The notes: a model not told the origin generated them from the letters alone. DNA of 64,000 nt from Bacteroidaceae bacterium (GCA_024398715.1 JAKSIP010000002.1:62001-126000); one strand, 5' to 3'. Positions 43,039-52,680 are shown, numbered from the stretch's first letter. Made by a program: numbers and translations.

Positions 43039-45453
43039 TTACATCTTGACCTTGAGGGCTTTGCCGGTGTAGGTAACGGTCTTTTCTCTGCCTTCCGGAC
43101 TTACAATGCGGAATTTGCGTGTCGAAATCATACCATCGTATTTGCCTGTGCGGTTACCTATAGTCAGGGTGCGGCTCTTGTCATTCCAGGTCATTGGAAT
43201 TTCTGTATATGCACCGTTCTCGTAGTTGTAGTTGTCAAACTCGTCTTCGTAAAGAACGAAGGTTCCGTCTGCACCCGGATAGATGCGGATTTCAAGCTCG
43301 TCCCAAGACTTTTCTGTAGAGTACTGTACATCGGGACCTATCGGCAGAATGGCACCGGCACGTACAAACAGCGGAATCTGGTCAAAGTGTGTTGTATAGT
43401 CTATTGTCTGACCGCCTTTGAAGGTCTTGCTGCTGAAGTAATCATACCATGTTGTTCCTGCAGGAAGGTAAATCTCTTTCTTTGCTGTCTTTGTAAAGTC
43501 AACAGAATCACGGTACATGGCTGCGCGGTCGAATGTGTACTGATAGTTGCATACTGGCGCAACCAGCAGGTTCTGACCGAACATATACTCCTGTCCAATG
43601 TTCCAGACGTTGCTGTCACCTGCAAAGTCCATCATGAGCGGACGCATAAAACTGTAGTCGTTTTTGGAAACCTGCCATGCGGTGGAGTAGATGTATGGTA
43701 ACAGCGCATAACGCAGACGGATGGCGCTTTCAATGGCATCAAAGACTGGAGTACCTTTTTCTCCAAAGTAGTATATCTCTCGTGGAGAATCGGCACCGTG
43801 TGAACGCATCATAGGGTTGAAGACAGCCTGCTGAATCCAGCGTACGTAGATTTCCTGATATGCAGGATTCTGTGCGGCAAGTCCGCGTGGTGCACCGTTC
43901 TTGTAACCGCTGATAAAGAAACCTCCGCCATCGCTGTTGAAGTTGGGGTTACCTGTCAGGGTGAAGTTCAGACCGGCTGCAATCTGACTGCGAAGGCAAC
44001 TCCACGATGTGGTGACATCGCCTGACCATGTGTTGGAACCGTAGCGCTGCTGACCGGTAAAGCATGAACGGGTAAGAATAAGCAGACGCTTGTCTCCTGA
44101 AACAGAACGCTGGTTCTGATATACACCGCCAACTGCCATAAGAGGATATGCGTTGCATACACGGCGGAAAGAACCCATTGCTGTCGGAAGGTCCATGTCC
44201 GACTCCTTGTAATCAAGGTGGTCAGGTTCTGTTGAATCCATCCACCATCCGTCAAGACCAAAGTCGAACAGACGGGTAAGGTGTTTCCAGTAGATATCGC
44301 GGGCTTCCTGGCTGAACGGGTCGTAAGGACGTACACCTGAAGGATAGTCTCTTCTTGGCGGCCAGTCTGTAAGACCGCTCTGCGGCCATGTGCTGAAGTC
44401 TATCAGCAGACCTTTGGGCTGCAGTTCACGGTATTGCTTGGTCATAGGACCAAAGCTGGACCAGATGGAAATCATCATCTTTCCGTTCATTGCATGAATG
44501 CGGTCAAGCATTCCGCGTGCATTTGAAAAGTCAGGGCTGTTGAATTCCATTGCATTCCACAGATAATTGTTGCCCCAGTACTGCCAGTCCTGAATGATTA
44601 CATCAATAGGTACCTGCAGCTCGCGGTGGCGTGACAGTACTTCTACCGGTTCCTGATCTGTCTTGTAACGCTCGCGGCTCTGCATAAAACCGTATGCCCA
44701 CAGAGGAATCATAGGAACTTTGCCGGACAGGTGGCGGATGCCTGCAACGACACCATCGGCGTTACCTCCGTAAATGAAGTAGTAGTCGGCGGCATCGCCT
44801 ACCTGAGAGTCAAAACTCAGATCTGTCTCTTTCTGAGAATAGCGGGTAGGAGAGTAGTTGTCCCAGAAAATACCCCAGCCTTTGATTGACTGGAGAACGG
44901 GTGATGCATCGTCCTGGTTACCCTGGGTAAGGTTGTACGATGTGTTGTTGCGTGTCATTGTTTCACGTTGGCTTATGCCCAGTCCGTAAACTGTTTCTCC
45001 GTCTTCAATGCTGAAGGACTGTTTAACGGTGTATGACGGGCGTCCGGCATCGTCAATAGCCTTGAACTGTGCAGCTCCGTTTTCGGCAAGCAGTGCCTTG
45101 CCGTCTGTTGAAAGGAATGTTACCTGACCATTGTTTTTGTTAATCTCAACAATTAGTTTGTCAGATTTGAGAGTTGCTTTATCAGCACTTTCCTTCAATG
45201 TGAATTTTACATTTTCGGGCTGTGCAGTTACAACAAGGTTAAGCAATTCCGGTTCTGTTCCTGTAGGAATTTTCTTTACCCGTACAATGGAATTGGTGAA
45301 GAACTCTACAGAAACAACCGGAGAGGTGGCATCAAGGCTCTGCTCCAAGCCGGATACTACTACTCCCTGCTGTGTCTTCAATACTGTTGCTCCCTGAACC
45401 ATACTGCACATCAGCAGTCCGGAAACCAGGAATGAATGTAATTTAAAATTCAT
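43039..45453 (-). CDS. GH31 alpha-glycosidase (probable alpha-xylosidase)
   Basis: 804 aa with a signal peptide (to about VQGA). An N-terminal beta-sandwich (to about 240) precedes the catalytic barrel: IPLWAYGFMQSRERY, VPIDVIIQDWQYWG, and DGWWMDSTEPD with nucleophile Asp406. WSGDV has the likely acid/base Asp479, and MRSHGADSPRE is near 555. C-terminal beta domains complete the family length. WMDSTEPD and the barrel entry resemble bacterial alpha-xylosidases that trim xyloglucan or xylan fragments; alpha-glucosidase activity cannot be excluded. It lies 46 bp downstream of GH51 on the same strand, so both may share a transcript. Confidence 0.88.
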   Translation of the reverse strand: MNFKLHSFLVSGLLMCSMVQGATVLKTQQGVVVSGLEQSLDATSPVVSVEFFTNSIVRVKKIPTGTEPELLNLVVTAQPENVKFTLKESADKATLKSDKLIVEINKNNGQVTFLSTDGKALLAENGAAQFKAIDDAGRPSYTVKQSFSIEDGETVYGLGISQRETMTRNNTSYNLTQGNQDDASPVLQSIKGWGIFWDNYSPTRYSQKETDLSFDSQVGDAADYYFIYGGNADGVVAGIRHLSGKVPMIPLWAYGFMQSRERYKTDQEPVEVLSRHRELQVPIDVIIQDWQYWGNNYLWNAMEFNSPDFSNARGMLDRIHAMNGKMMISIWSSFGPMTKQYRELQPKGLLIDFSTWPQSGLTDWPPRRDYPSGVRPYDPFSQEARDIYWKHLTRLFDFGLDGWWMDSTEPDHLDYKESDMDLPTAMGSFRRVCNAYPLMAVGGVYQNQRSVSGDKRLLILTRSCFTGQQRYGSNTWSGDVTTSWSCLRSQIAAGLNFTLTGNPNFNSDGGGFFISGYKNGAPRGLAAQNPAYQEIYVRWIQQAVFNPMMRSHGADSPREIYYFGEKGTPVFDAIESAIRLRYALLPYIYSTAWQVSKNDYSFMRPLMMDFAGDSNVWNIGQEYMFGQNLLVAPVCNYQYTFDRAAMYRDSVDFTKTAKKEIYLPAGTTWYDYFSSKTFKGGQTIDYTTHFDQIPLFVRAGAILPIGPDVQYSTEKSWDELEIRIYPGADGTFVLYEDEFDNYNYENGAYTEIPMTWNDKSRTLTIGNRTGKYDGMISTRKFRIVSPEGREKTVTYTGKALKVKM

Positions 45454-45468
45454 AATAACGAATGTGTT

Positions 45469-45508
45469 AAAGTTTTATCAAAGTTTTATCAAAGTTTTAT
45501 CAAAGTTT
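45469..45508. repeat. 11-bp tandem repeat between GH31 and GH51
   Basis: AAAGTTTTATC three times in perfect tandem (45469-45501) plus AAAGTTT, filling the space before GH31 and running into the last codons of GH51, whose stop codon lies in the repeat. Confidence 0.8.
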
Positions 45509-47530
45509 GATTGTAAGCATTGTGAATGAGTACGGAGCAATGTCAAGAGTCATCTTTTTGGCTATCTTGATCTGCTCTGAAACCGGAGCGACAGGTTGTG
45601 CGTCAAAGTTGTTTTCAGCCTGAGGATCACCGCTGAGAACTGTCTTGACAGCTGTGCTCTTGATTTTGAAACGTGAAAGGTCAAGCTGTGCCTTCTTTGC
45701 ATTCTCAGTTGCATTGCAAACCTTGACATAGAGAGTGCGTGTCTTTACGTTGAGTACAACGCTCTGCTCCTGAAGGAATCCGTCTCCATTGCTCTTGTCC
45801 TGATTCTCTATTGTAACGCAGTCTCCGTAGTAGTACTGGCCGGCAGACTGGCCGAACATCTGCTGAACGTAGTAACTGCATGTCAGATACGGACGTTCGT
45901 TGTCAAAGTAAATCAGATCAGGATTCCAGTTTGTAGCGTTCTTGCGTGCAAACAATGGTGCATAAGATGTCATGCTTACAACATCGCCGTTACGTTCAAC
46001 GTGAATCAGATAAAGACCTTCTGAAAGAGCGTCGATGAGTTTCTTGTCTTTTGCGGCATATTCACCAAGATATACCTTTGTCTTGCGGTCGCGCGGGTAG
46101 TTGTCATACTGGCGGCTCTGCTGGAAGTATGTGCGCTGCTCATAATAGTGCTCGTCAAGAATAGGCATGCCAAGTTCGGTTGCTATTCTCCAACCGTTCT
46201 CAAAGTCTGAACTTCCCGGATGTGAGCCCGGACCATCTGTACCTACAATCTGGATTTCGGGATATTTCTCCATAATCCTGTTGTACATGAGTTTGTAGCG
46301 GACCTCGAATTCCGGAGAGATACGTTCCTCGTTACCGATGCCCAGATATTTGAGGTTAAACGGCTCCGGGTGACCTGCATCGGCACGTACCTTGCCCCAT
46401 TTGCTGTCTGCAGGACCGTTTGCCCATTCTATAAGATCAAGTGCATCCTGAATCCATTCGTCCATATCTTCCATAGGAGCAACATCCTGTGCCTGATCAC
46501 GCATGCTCCAGCCACCGTTTGCACCCTGGCAGCTTACGCCGCAAGGTAAAATAGGAAGCGGCTCCATGCCAAGGTCCTCGCACAGCTGGAAGTATTCATA
46601 GTAGCCTACACCCAGTGACTGGTGGTAACCCCATGTATTCTTCTGCTGTTTGCGGGTTTCTTTGGGACCTACTGAGAGTTTCCAGCGATATGTATTCCAG
46701 AAACCATCACCGCCACCGTGTACTACGCAACCGCCGGGGAAACGCATGAATTTCGGATTCATGTCTTTCAGTGCCTGTGCAAGGTCTTTGCGTATGCCGT
46801 GACCCATGTAAGTGTCCTGCGGAATTAGTGATACCATATCTACATCCATCACACCTACTGTAAGGACAAGCAGTTGCAGTGATGCTGCGGCTACATCTTC
46901 TTTTGATTCAACAGTTACGCAATATTTTTTCCATTCGCTGCCACTGATTGTGATTGTGGTGTCTGCAACTGCGTTCGGAGCTGCCGGACGTCCAAAACCG
47001 AATCCGCCCTGTCCGCGCTGTGCGGGAGCAATAAGTGCAATGCGCAACTGTTTGTCAATTCCGTCGGTGTTGCGGGCAAAAATACTGAAATCGTATTTGG
47101 CGCCTTTTTTGAGTGTGATGCCGTCCCAACCGTCGTTCTGGATTCCGAATCCTGTCCAACCGTTGTAGTCATAATACTCTTTTGCGCGTTCAATGTTCAG
47201 ACGCATGTAGTTGGGGTTGTTGGGGTGGATAGGATCCTGCTGCTTGGGCTCAATATATCCGAGTGAGTGACCCGGACGGAGTGTCTTCCAGCAAGTTCCG
47301 GCTCCCCAGCCGTCTCTTTCGTTGGGACTGAACTCAAAGGAACCGTTCTGAACAAGTTCTGCGTTAAGACCGCCGTCTGCAGACGAACTGATGTCTTCAA
47401 AGAAAATTCCTATTAACTGATCGCTGATTTGTTTGCCTCCGGCAGGTGCGTTCATAGGTTTCTGGGCAAATGAACTCATAGAACCAGCCATAAGAAGCGC
47501 TGCTGATGCAGCAAGAATGCCATGTTTCAT
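45500..47530 (-). CDS. GH51 alpha-L-arabinofuranosidase
   Basis: 676 aa from ATG 47530, which opens the signal peptide (MKHGILAASAALLMAGSMSSFAQ); the frame is open 66 codons further but runs into the yccF promoter. N-terminal IGIFFEDISSSADGGLNAELVQNGSFE is typical. A carbohydrate-binding-like insert (about 80-235) precedes the barrel. GIGNEE holds the acid/base Glu401 and VYLGEYA the nucleophile Glu490. A C-terminal beta domain ends FTMLTIKL. It releases arabinose side chains from arabinoxylan or arabinan. -7 element at 47609-47616. Confidence 0.92.
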   Translation of the reverse strand: MKHGILAASAALLMAGSMSSFAQKPMNAPAGGKQISDQLIGIFFEDISSSADGGLNAELVQNGSFEFSPNERDGWGAGTCWKTLRPGHSLGYIEPKQQDPIHPNNPNYMRLNIERAKEYYDYNGWTGFGIQNDGWDGITLKKGAKYDFSIFARNTDGIDKQLRIALIAPAQRGQGGFGFGRPAAPNAVADTTITISGSEWKKYCVTVESKEDVAAASLQLLVLTVGVMDVDMVSLIPQDTYMGHGIRKDLAQALKDMNPKFMRFPGGCVVHGGGDGFWNTYRWKLSVGPKETRKQQKNTWGYHQSLGVGYYEYFQLCEDLGMEPLPILPCGVSCQGANGGWSMRDQAQDVAPMEDMDEWIQDALDLIEWANGPADSKWGKVRADAGHPEPFNLKYLGIGNEERISPEFEVRYKLMYNRIMEKYPEIQIVGTDGPGSHPGSSDFENGWRIATELGMPILDEHYYEQRTYFQQSRQYDNYPRDRKTKVYLGEYAAKDKKLIDALSEGLYLIHVERNGDVVSMTSYAPLFARKNATNWNPDLIYFDNERPYLTCSYYVQQMFGQSAGQYYYGDCVTIENQDKSNGDGFLQEQSVVLNVKTRTLYVKVCNATENAKKAQLDLSRFKIKSTAVKTVLSGDPQAENNFDAQPVAPVSEQIKIAKKMTLDIAPYSFTMLTIKL

Positions 47531-47608
47531 TTTTTGTTTTGTATTGTTTATTATTGTTAGTGTCGTATTTGAGTTGTTACGTTTGCCAAGACGTATTTTT
47601 GCAACTTG

Positions 47609-47616
47609 CAAAGTTA
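47609..47616 (-). promoter_or_regulatory. -7 element of the GH51 gene
   Basis: TAACTTTG on the minus strand, perfect TAnnTTTG, about 79 nt before the start codon. It is divergent from and 43 bp away from the yccF -7 element. Confidence 0.5.
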
Positions 47617-47658
47617 ATGTTTTTTTTATTGGAATTCTGATTTGTAGAAAAATCTCTT

Positions 47659-47666
47659 TAATTTTG
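47659..47666 (+). promoter_or_regulatory. -7 element of the yccF gene
   Basis: TAATTTTG on the plus strand, 13 nt before the start codon; no clear -33 box. Confidence 0.4.
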
Positions 47667-47678
47667 CAAAAAAAACTT

Positions 47679-48047
47679 ATGAGTCTGCTATTAAATGTTT
47701 TGTGGATTATTCTTGGCGGTTTGTTCATTGCCTTGTATTATGTAGTTGTAGGATTGCTGTTCTGCATTACTATTGTAGGAATTCCGTTCGGTGTACAATG
47801 CTTCAAGATGGCCGGTCTGGCGCTTTGTCCATTCGGTAAGGATATTCAGCCGGGACCTGGCAATACAGGTTGTCTGTCAATTTTTTTCAATATAGTCTGG
47901 ATATTGCTGGCAGGATGGGAAATTGCGGTTGCACATTTTGTGCTGGGATTGTTCTTCTGTATAACAATAATAGGAATCCCGTTCGGAAAACAGCATTTCA
48001 AACTTGCTTTGCTTGCTTTTCTGCCTTTCGGGAACAGAATTGGCTGA
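47679..48047 (+). CDS. yccF: YccF-family inner-membrane protein
   Basis: 122 aa built from two copies of the YccF domain: NVLWIILGGLFIALYYVVVGLLFCITIVGIPFGVQCFKMAGLALCPFG and NIVWILLAGWEIAVAHFVLGLFFCITIIGIPFGKQHFKLALLAFLPFG (each quoted piecewise here as the N-terminal and C-terminal halves). The repeated GIPFG and CPFG/LPFG motifs are diagnostic. Start 47679 is chosen because the upstream part of the frame lies inside the GH51 gene region. Function unknown in any organism. A 47-bp gap separates it from ugd. Confidence 0.88.
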   Translation: MSLLLNVLWIILGGLFIALYYVVVGLLFCITIVGIPFGVQCFKMAGLALCPFGKDIQPGPGNTGCLSIFFNIVWILLAGWEIAVAHFVLGLFFCITIIGIPFGKQHFKLALLAFLPFGNRIG

Positions 48048-48094
48048 AATATTGCTACCTTTGTGAATCACTAATAACAAAAGACTTGTAAAAG

Positions 48095-49441
48095 ATGAAT
48101 ATTGCAGTAGCGGGAACAGGTTATGTGGGCCTGTCAATAGCAACTTTGCTTGCGCAGCATAACCATGTGGTAGCGGTAGATGTTATTCCTGAAAAGGTTG
48201 ATCTGATCAATCAGCGCAAATCTCCCATTCAGGATGAGTGTATAGAAAAATATCTGGCAGGAAAAGATGCTGACGGTAATCCTGTCAAACTGGATCTGGT
48301 GGCAACGCTTGACGGTAAAGAAGCTTACAGGAATGCCGATTTTGTGGTGATAGCGGCTCCTACCAACTATGATCCCCAGAAGAATTATTTTGACACCAGT
48401 CATGTGGAAGAGGTGATTGATCTTGTAATCCAGGTCAATCCCGATGCCGTAATGGTTATCAAATCTACTATCCCAGTAGGTTATTGCCGTTCTCTCTTTG
48501 TCAAGTATGCGCTGCAGTTCCTTTACAAGCCGGAACTGAAAGGGAAAAAGTTCAATCTGCTTTTTTCTCCGGAATTTCTGCGGGAGAGCAAGGCTCTGTA
48601 TGACAATCTGTATCCTTCCAGAATAATAGTTGGTTTCCCTAAACTGATAAATATAGATCAGAAAAACTTTACGGAAGAGAATGCCGCGATTACAGCCATT
48701 GGAAATCCCGATTCGGAGAAACATGCACGCCGGTTTGCGGAACTGCTGCAGGAGGGTGCCATAAAAAAGGATGTGGAAACGCTCTTTATGGGTATGAAAG
48801 AGGCCGAGGCTGTCAAACTGTTCGCCAATACATATCTGGCCCTCAGAGTCAGTTACTTTAACGAACTTGATACGTATGCCGAAATAAAGGGCCTTGATGC
48901 ACAGGCTATCATCAGCGGAGTGGGTTTGGACCCCCGTATTGGAATGCATTACAATAACCCGAGTTTCGGATATGGCGGATATTGTCTGCCAAAGGATACA
49001 AAACAGTTGCTTGCAAACTATGATCAGGTACCGCAGAATATGATGACTGCCATTGTTGAAAGCAACCGTACCCGTAAGGACTTTATTGCTGACCGTGTGC
49101 TTCAGTTGGCCGGTGCCTATGAAAGCAACAGCCAGTACGATGCCTCCAAGGAACATCAGGTTACAATAGGCGTGTTCCGCCTTACAATGAAATCAAACAG
49201 CGACAATTTCCGCCAGAGTTCCATCCAGGGCGTAATGAAACGTGTCAAGGCAAAAGGTGCTACGGTAATCATATATGAACCTACACTTGAAAACGGCACT
49301 ACATTTTTTGGTAGTCAGGTGGTGAACAACCTTGAAGAATTCAAACAGAAATCGCAGGCAATAATTGCGAATCGTTATGATTCCGTGTTGGACGATGTCC
49401 GCCAGAAGGTTTATACCCGTGATCTGTTCCAACGGGATTGA
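48095..49441 (+). CDS. ugd: UDP-glucose 6-dehydrogenase
   Basis: 448 aa; oxidises UDP-glucose to UDP-glucuronate with two NAD+, supplying capsule or exopolysaccharide precursors. N-terminal GTGYVGLS (7-14) binds [18 protein letters not shown] (158-164) and the catalytic [12 protein letters not shown] with Cys297 are all present, and the C-terminal nucleotide-binding domain is complete. No polysaccharide cluster is adjacent. It is convergent with rnhB. Confidence 0.92.
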   Translation: MNIAVAGTGYVGLSIATLLAQHNHVVAVDVIPEKVDLINQRKSPIQDECIEKYLAGKDADGNPVKLDLVATLDGKEAYRNADFVVIAAPTNYDPQKNYFDTSHVEEVIDLVIQVNPDAVMVIKSTIPVGYCRSLFVKYALQFLYKPELKGKKFNLLFSPEFLRESKALYDNLYPSRIIVGFPKLINIDQKNFTEENAAITAIGNPDSEKHARRFAELLQEGAIKKDVETLFMGMKEAEAVKLFANTYLALRVSYFNELDTYAEIKGLDAQAIISGVGLDPRIGMHYNNPSFGYGGYCLPKDTKQLLANYDQVPQNMMTAIVESNRTRKDFIADRVLQLAGAYESNSQYDASKEHQVTIGVFRLTMKSNSDNFRQSSIQGVMKRVKAKGATVIIYEPTLENGTTFFGSQVVNNLEEFKQKSQAIIANRYDSVLDDVRQKVYTRDLFQRD

Positions 49442-49464
49442 CAATCTGGTCAGGATCCGGACTT

Positions 49465-50073
49465 TCAGAAATCCAGTTCCAGTTGCTCAGCTTCCGGTTT
49501 CAGCAGAGTGAAACTCATGCGGTGATAAGGAGTTGCTCCGAACGATGCAATGGCAGCGCGATGTTTTGCCGTTGGATATCCTTTGTTTGACAACCAGTCG
49601 TATTGCGGATATTCCAAAGCTATGCCGTTCATAAAGTCGTCTCTGTAAGTTTTTGCAAGGATGGAGGCTGCGGCTATTGACATCATGGTGGCATCGCCTT
49701 TTATTATGGTTTTGTGCGGAATGCCGGGGTAGGGCTTGAACCTGTTCCCGTCCACCAACAGAAACTCCGGGCGTACTTTAAGCGCGTCAACGGCGCGGTG
49801 CATGGCCAGGATTGATGCGTTCAGTATATTGATGCTGTCAATTTCTTTGTTGTCTGCCACACCAACAGCCCATGCAACGGCAGACTGTTCAATGATAGGG
49901 CGCAGTGCGTATCTCTGTTTTTCTGAAAGTTGCTTGGAATCGTTCAACAGTCCGTTCCTGAAATTGGGCGGCAGAATGACCGCTGCTGCAAATACAGGTC
50001 CGGCCAGACAGCCCCGTCCGGCCTCGTCCAGCCCTGCTTCTATCATCTCCGGGTTAAGAAATTCCTTGAGCAT
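49465..50073 (-). CDS. rnhB: ribonuclease HII
   Basis: 202 aa; cleaves the RNA strand of RNA-DNA hybrids. [13 protein letters not shown] (15-27) holds the first acidic active-site pair (Asp16, Glu17); SKQLSEKQR and the later VDGNRF and [20 protein letters not shown] (aspartates of the DEDD site) follow. The start ATG lies only 16 bp after the stop of the truncated GH127 gene; the frame has a stop about ten codons upstream, so the GH127 deletion has placed this gene behind a foreign leader. Confidence 0.93.
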   Translation of the reverse strand: MLKEFLNPEMIEAGLDEAGRGCLAGPVFAAAVILPPNFRNGLLNDSKQLSEKQRYALRPIIEQSAVAWAVGVADNKEIDSINILNASILAMHRAVDALKVRPEFLLVDGNRFKPYPGIPHKTIIKGDATMMSIAAASILAKTYRDDFMNGIALEYPQYDWLSNKGYPTAKHRAAIASFGATPYHRMSFTLLKPEAEQLELDF

Positions 50074-50089
50074 ATCCTTCTGCAGAATG

Positions 50090-50644
50090 TTATAGGGCCA
50101 TTTTTAATTCGTGACTGCCGTTTTCTTCGTTGCTCCAGCGTGTGGAACCTGACCATGAATGGGGATGCTCTGGATTCATGGTACGGGCTGTGTAAAGATA
50201 CCCGTCCGGTTCCTGAGCTGCCGCAACAATATCAAGAATACTGTCAATATACGCTTCCAACTGCTTGTCAGGGTATGTCTGCAGGAGGTAACTGGCCCCT
50301 TCTATGGTCTTGTAAACGTCTGTATCGTCAAAAGGGAATTGGGTGGGTATGAAATAGGGCGCCTCTTCTCCGGCGGCATCGGCTTTCATGCGTGCGGCTG
50401 CATTCTGGAAATTGGTGTAGCGGTTCGTCTCCTGACATTTGCTGAATGCAAGCGGAACGGTTACATCTCTCGATGCCGCCAGTCTCTCTCCCCAGAAACT
50501 GTCTGCACTTATTTTGACTTGGGTAAAAGGTATCCCGTTTATCGGATAAGATATTTGTGAATTGGCATTATTTGCACTCCAAACGTTTGCTAGGGGCAAT
50601 AATGTGAAAACCGACAACAGAAATCCAGAAAAGTTTGTGTTCAT
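50090..50644 (-). pseudogene. truncated GH127 beta-L-arabinofuranosidase (5' fragment)
   Basis: 184 codons encoding a signal peptide (MNTNFSGFLLSVFTLLPLANVWSA) and the beginning of a GH127/DUF1680 enzyme: VKISADSFWGERLAASRDVTVPLAF, DDTDVYKTIEGASYLL, AAAQEPDGYLYTARTMNPEHP and RWSNEENGSHEL. Family members are about 650-800 aa; this one stops four codons after SHEL (KMAL), where the family continues with YNAGHL and then the catalytic Glu and Cys residues. It is therefore almost certainly inactive. The rest of the gene was lost and rnhB now follows at once. The intact 5' end, signal peptide and upstream region suggest a recent deletion. Confidence 0.82.
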
Positions 50645-50704
50645 ATTCCAAAAAATTGTGCAATAATTTTCAATAGCAAATGTAATAACATAAATTTAAT
50701 TGTG

Positions 50705-50712
50705 TATATTCG
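50705..50712 (+). promoter_or_regulatory. probable -7 element of the acetolactate decarboxylase operon (TATATTCG)
   Basis: TATATTCGCAA, identical to the string before the GH115 gene, 22 nt before the start codon. It lies in the 90-bp divergent region shared with the GH127 fragment. Confidence 0.4.
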
Positions 50713-50734
50713 CAAATAACAAAATGACAGAAAA

Positions 50735-51544
50735 ATGAAAATATGTGGTTCTTTAGCGGGAACAATACTCCCGATATATGTGTCATTCTGCATATCTTGT
50801 TCTTCTAACCGCTCCGCCGGGAGTACAGATAACGATTGTCTGTACCAGTTCTCCACAATACAATCGCTGGCTGCCGGAAATTTTTACGGGACGGTGTCTG
50901 TTGCCGATTTTGTCAAGTACGGTACTCTTGGATTGGGAACGTTTGTTGGTGCAAACGGAGAAATGATTGTGCTTGACGGTGTCTGTTACCAGGCTCTTGG
51001 AAACGGACAAGTGCAGAAAGCCTCTCTTTCAGATTCAGTGCCTTTTGGTGCCGTTACATATTTTGACAACGATTATTCATATTCCTTTGACAATATTACT
51101 TTTGTGGAAATACAGGACTCCCTGACAGGAATAATTAAGGAAAAAGGTGCCAATTCATTCTACGCCTGCCGTATTGACGGCGAATTCCCATATATGAAAG
51201 TACGTTCCGTTCTGAAGCAGGAACCTCCATACTGTACTCTTGCTGAGGCTGTAAAGACAAGCCAACGCGAATATGAATACAGCAATGTCAAAGGTACAGT
51301 AGTAGCGCTGTACTGCCCGGAATATGCCGGAAATGTCAATGCTGCCGGCTGGCACATGCATTTCATTTCTGATGACAGGACAAAAGGAGGTCATATTATG
51401 GATTTTGTAATGTCAGAAGTGCAGGTACAGATTGACAGGACAAATATGTTCATGATGACTCTTCCGGAAACAGAATCTTTCAACAGACTGAATCTCTCCG
51501 GATTGGATGACGATATAGACAAAATAGAAAAAGGTAAAAAATAA
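50735..51544 (+). CDS. acetolactate decarboxylase, predicted lipoprotein
   Basis: 269 aa. After a hydrophobic leader (about 7-22) ending in ISCSSN (possible lipidated Cys22), the protein follows the acetolactate decarboxylase (BudA/AlsD) family: LYQFSTIQSLAAGNFYGTVSVADFVKYGTLGLGTFVGANGEMIVLDGVCYQ (family core, in pieces), FGAVTYFDND, and the zinc-ligand segment GWHMHFISDDRTKGGHIMDF with three His. It converts acetolactate to acetoin. An exported, lipid-anchored form in Bacteroidetes is unusual. It is the first gene of an operon with a complete RND pump (11-bp gap to the adaptor). The lipobox is weak (Cys at -3). Confidence 0.82.
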   Translation: MKICGSLAGTILPIYVSFCISCSSNRSAGSTDNDCLYQFSTIQSLAAGNFYGTVSVADFVKYGTLGLGTFVGANGEMIVLDGVCYQALGNGQVQKASLSDSVPFGAVTYFDNDYSYSFDNITFVEIQDSLTGIIKEKGANSFYACRIDGEFPYMKVRSVLKQEPPYCTLAEAVKTSQREYEYSNVKGTVVALYCPEYAGNVNAAGWHMHFISDDRTKGGHIMDFVMSEVQVQIDRTNMFMMTLPETESFNRLNLSGLDDDIDKIEKGKK

Positions 51545-51555
51545 ATATTTGTAAT

Positions 51556-52677
51556 ATGAAAAGAATTGCTGATTCTTGTGTATTGGTCATGGGATTGTTT
51601 GCTGTGGCCGGTTGTAAACAGACTCCTGTCCAAGTTCCCAGTGTGAGTTACCAGATAACTCAGGTTACCACATCCGATGTCACCGTCAATGAAATGGCTG
51701 TTGCCAGTCTGACCGGTCAACAGGATATTGCCATTATTCCGCAGGTAAGCGGATTTATTACCAAGGTTAATGTTGTGGAAGGCCAGAAAGTAAAGAAAGG
51801 GGACATTTTGTTTGAATTGGATCAGGTCCAGTATGAAGCTGCGCTTGCGGTAGCAGTAGCAAATGTTGCTTCCGCAAAGGCCAATGTCTCAACGCAGGAA
51901 CTGAATGTGGAGACAAGACTTGCGCTGTATAATGACAGTATTATTTCCCAATACGAACTGCAAATGGCAGAAAATGCCCTTATGCAGGCAAAAGCTTCAC
52001 TTGCACAGGCTCAAGCAGGAGTTGTGAATGCAAATAAGGATTTGTCCTATACAGTGCTGACCGCTCCCTGTAATGGTGTAATAGGTTCTCTTCCTTATCG
52101 CGAAGGATCTCTGGTTGGCCCTTCAATCCAGACTCCGCTTACAACTGTCTCAAACAATGCGAACATGTTTGCATACTTTGGTCTTACAGAGAGTGTGTAT
52201 ATTGAATTGATAAACAATTACGGTTCGGTAAGCGATGCCCTGAAGATGTGCCCGGATGTCCAGCTTGAACTTGTTGACAAATCAATCTACAGCAAAAGCG
52301 GCCGTATTGAGAGTATCAGTGGTGTGATAGATAAGTCTACAGGAACATTAAGTTCAAAAGCTGTGTTCCCAAACCAGGACGGAAAACTGGTAAGCGGCGG
52401 TTCTGCACGCGTTATATTGCCAATCAAATACTCAAATATAATTGTAATCCCGAATTCAGCCACATACGAGATTCAGGACAAAACCTATGTGTGGGTTGTT
52501 GAAGACAAGCGTGCGCATTCACGTATAGTTGAGGCTGTTGATCTTGGCAACGGCACCCAGTGCGCTATTCTTTCCGGTCTTAAGACAGGTGAACGTATTA
52601 TTGCAGACGGTGCCGGTTATGTAACCGAGAACGAAATTGTAGAAGATGTGGATTTATTGAAAAAAATGGGGTATTGA
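51556..52677 (+). CDS. RND periplasmic adaptor, lipoprotein
   Basis: 373 aa with lipobox AVAGC (Cys20). The first lipoyl half is IPQVSGFITKVNVVEGQKVKKGDILFELD; an alpha-hairpin of Ala/Gln-rich heptads (about 95-150) follows, then the second lipoyl half TAPCNGVIGSLPYREGSLV, and the C-terminal barrel and membrane-proximal domain. AcrA/MexA type. Three bases separate its stop from the pump start. Confidence 0.92.
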   Translation: MKRIADSCVLVMGLFAVAGCKQTPVQVPSVSYQITQVTTSDVTVNEMAVASLTGQQDIAIIPQVSGFITKVNVVEGQKVKKGDILFELDQVQYEAALAVAVANVASAKANVSTQELNVETRLALYNDSIISQYELQMAENALMQAKASLAQAQAGVVNANKDLSYTVLTAPCNGVIGSLPYREGSLVGPSIQTPLTTVSNNANMFAYFGLTESVYIELINNYGSVSDALKMCPDVQLELVDKSIYSKSGRIESISGVIDKSTGTLSSKAVFPNQDGKLVSGGSARVILPIKYSNIIVIPNSATYEIQDKTYVWVVEDKRAHSRIVEAVDLGNGTQCAILSGLKTGERIIADGAGYVTENEIVEDVDLLKKMGY

Positions 52678-52680
52678 ATT

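Noticed and set aside
9021-47530. A polysaccharide utilisation locus
   Set aside because: No SusC/SusD pair or HTCS/ECF regulator in the window; glycosidase genes are far apart and on both strands.
48134-49156. 340-codon minus-strand open frame
   Set aside because: Opposite ugd, which has all catalytic motifs; shadow frame.
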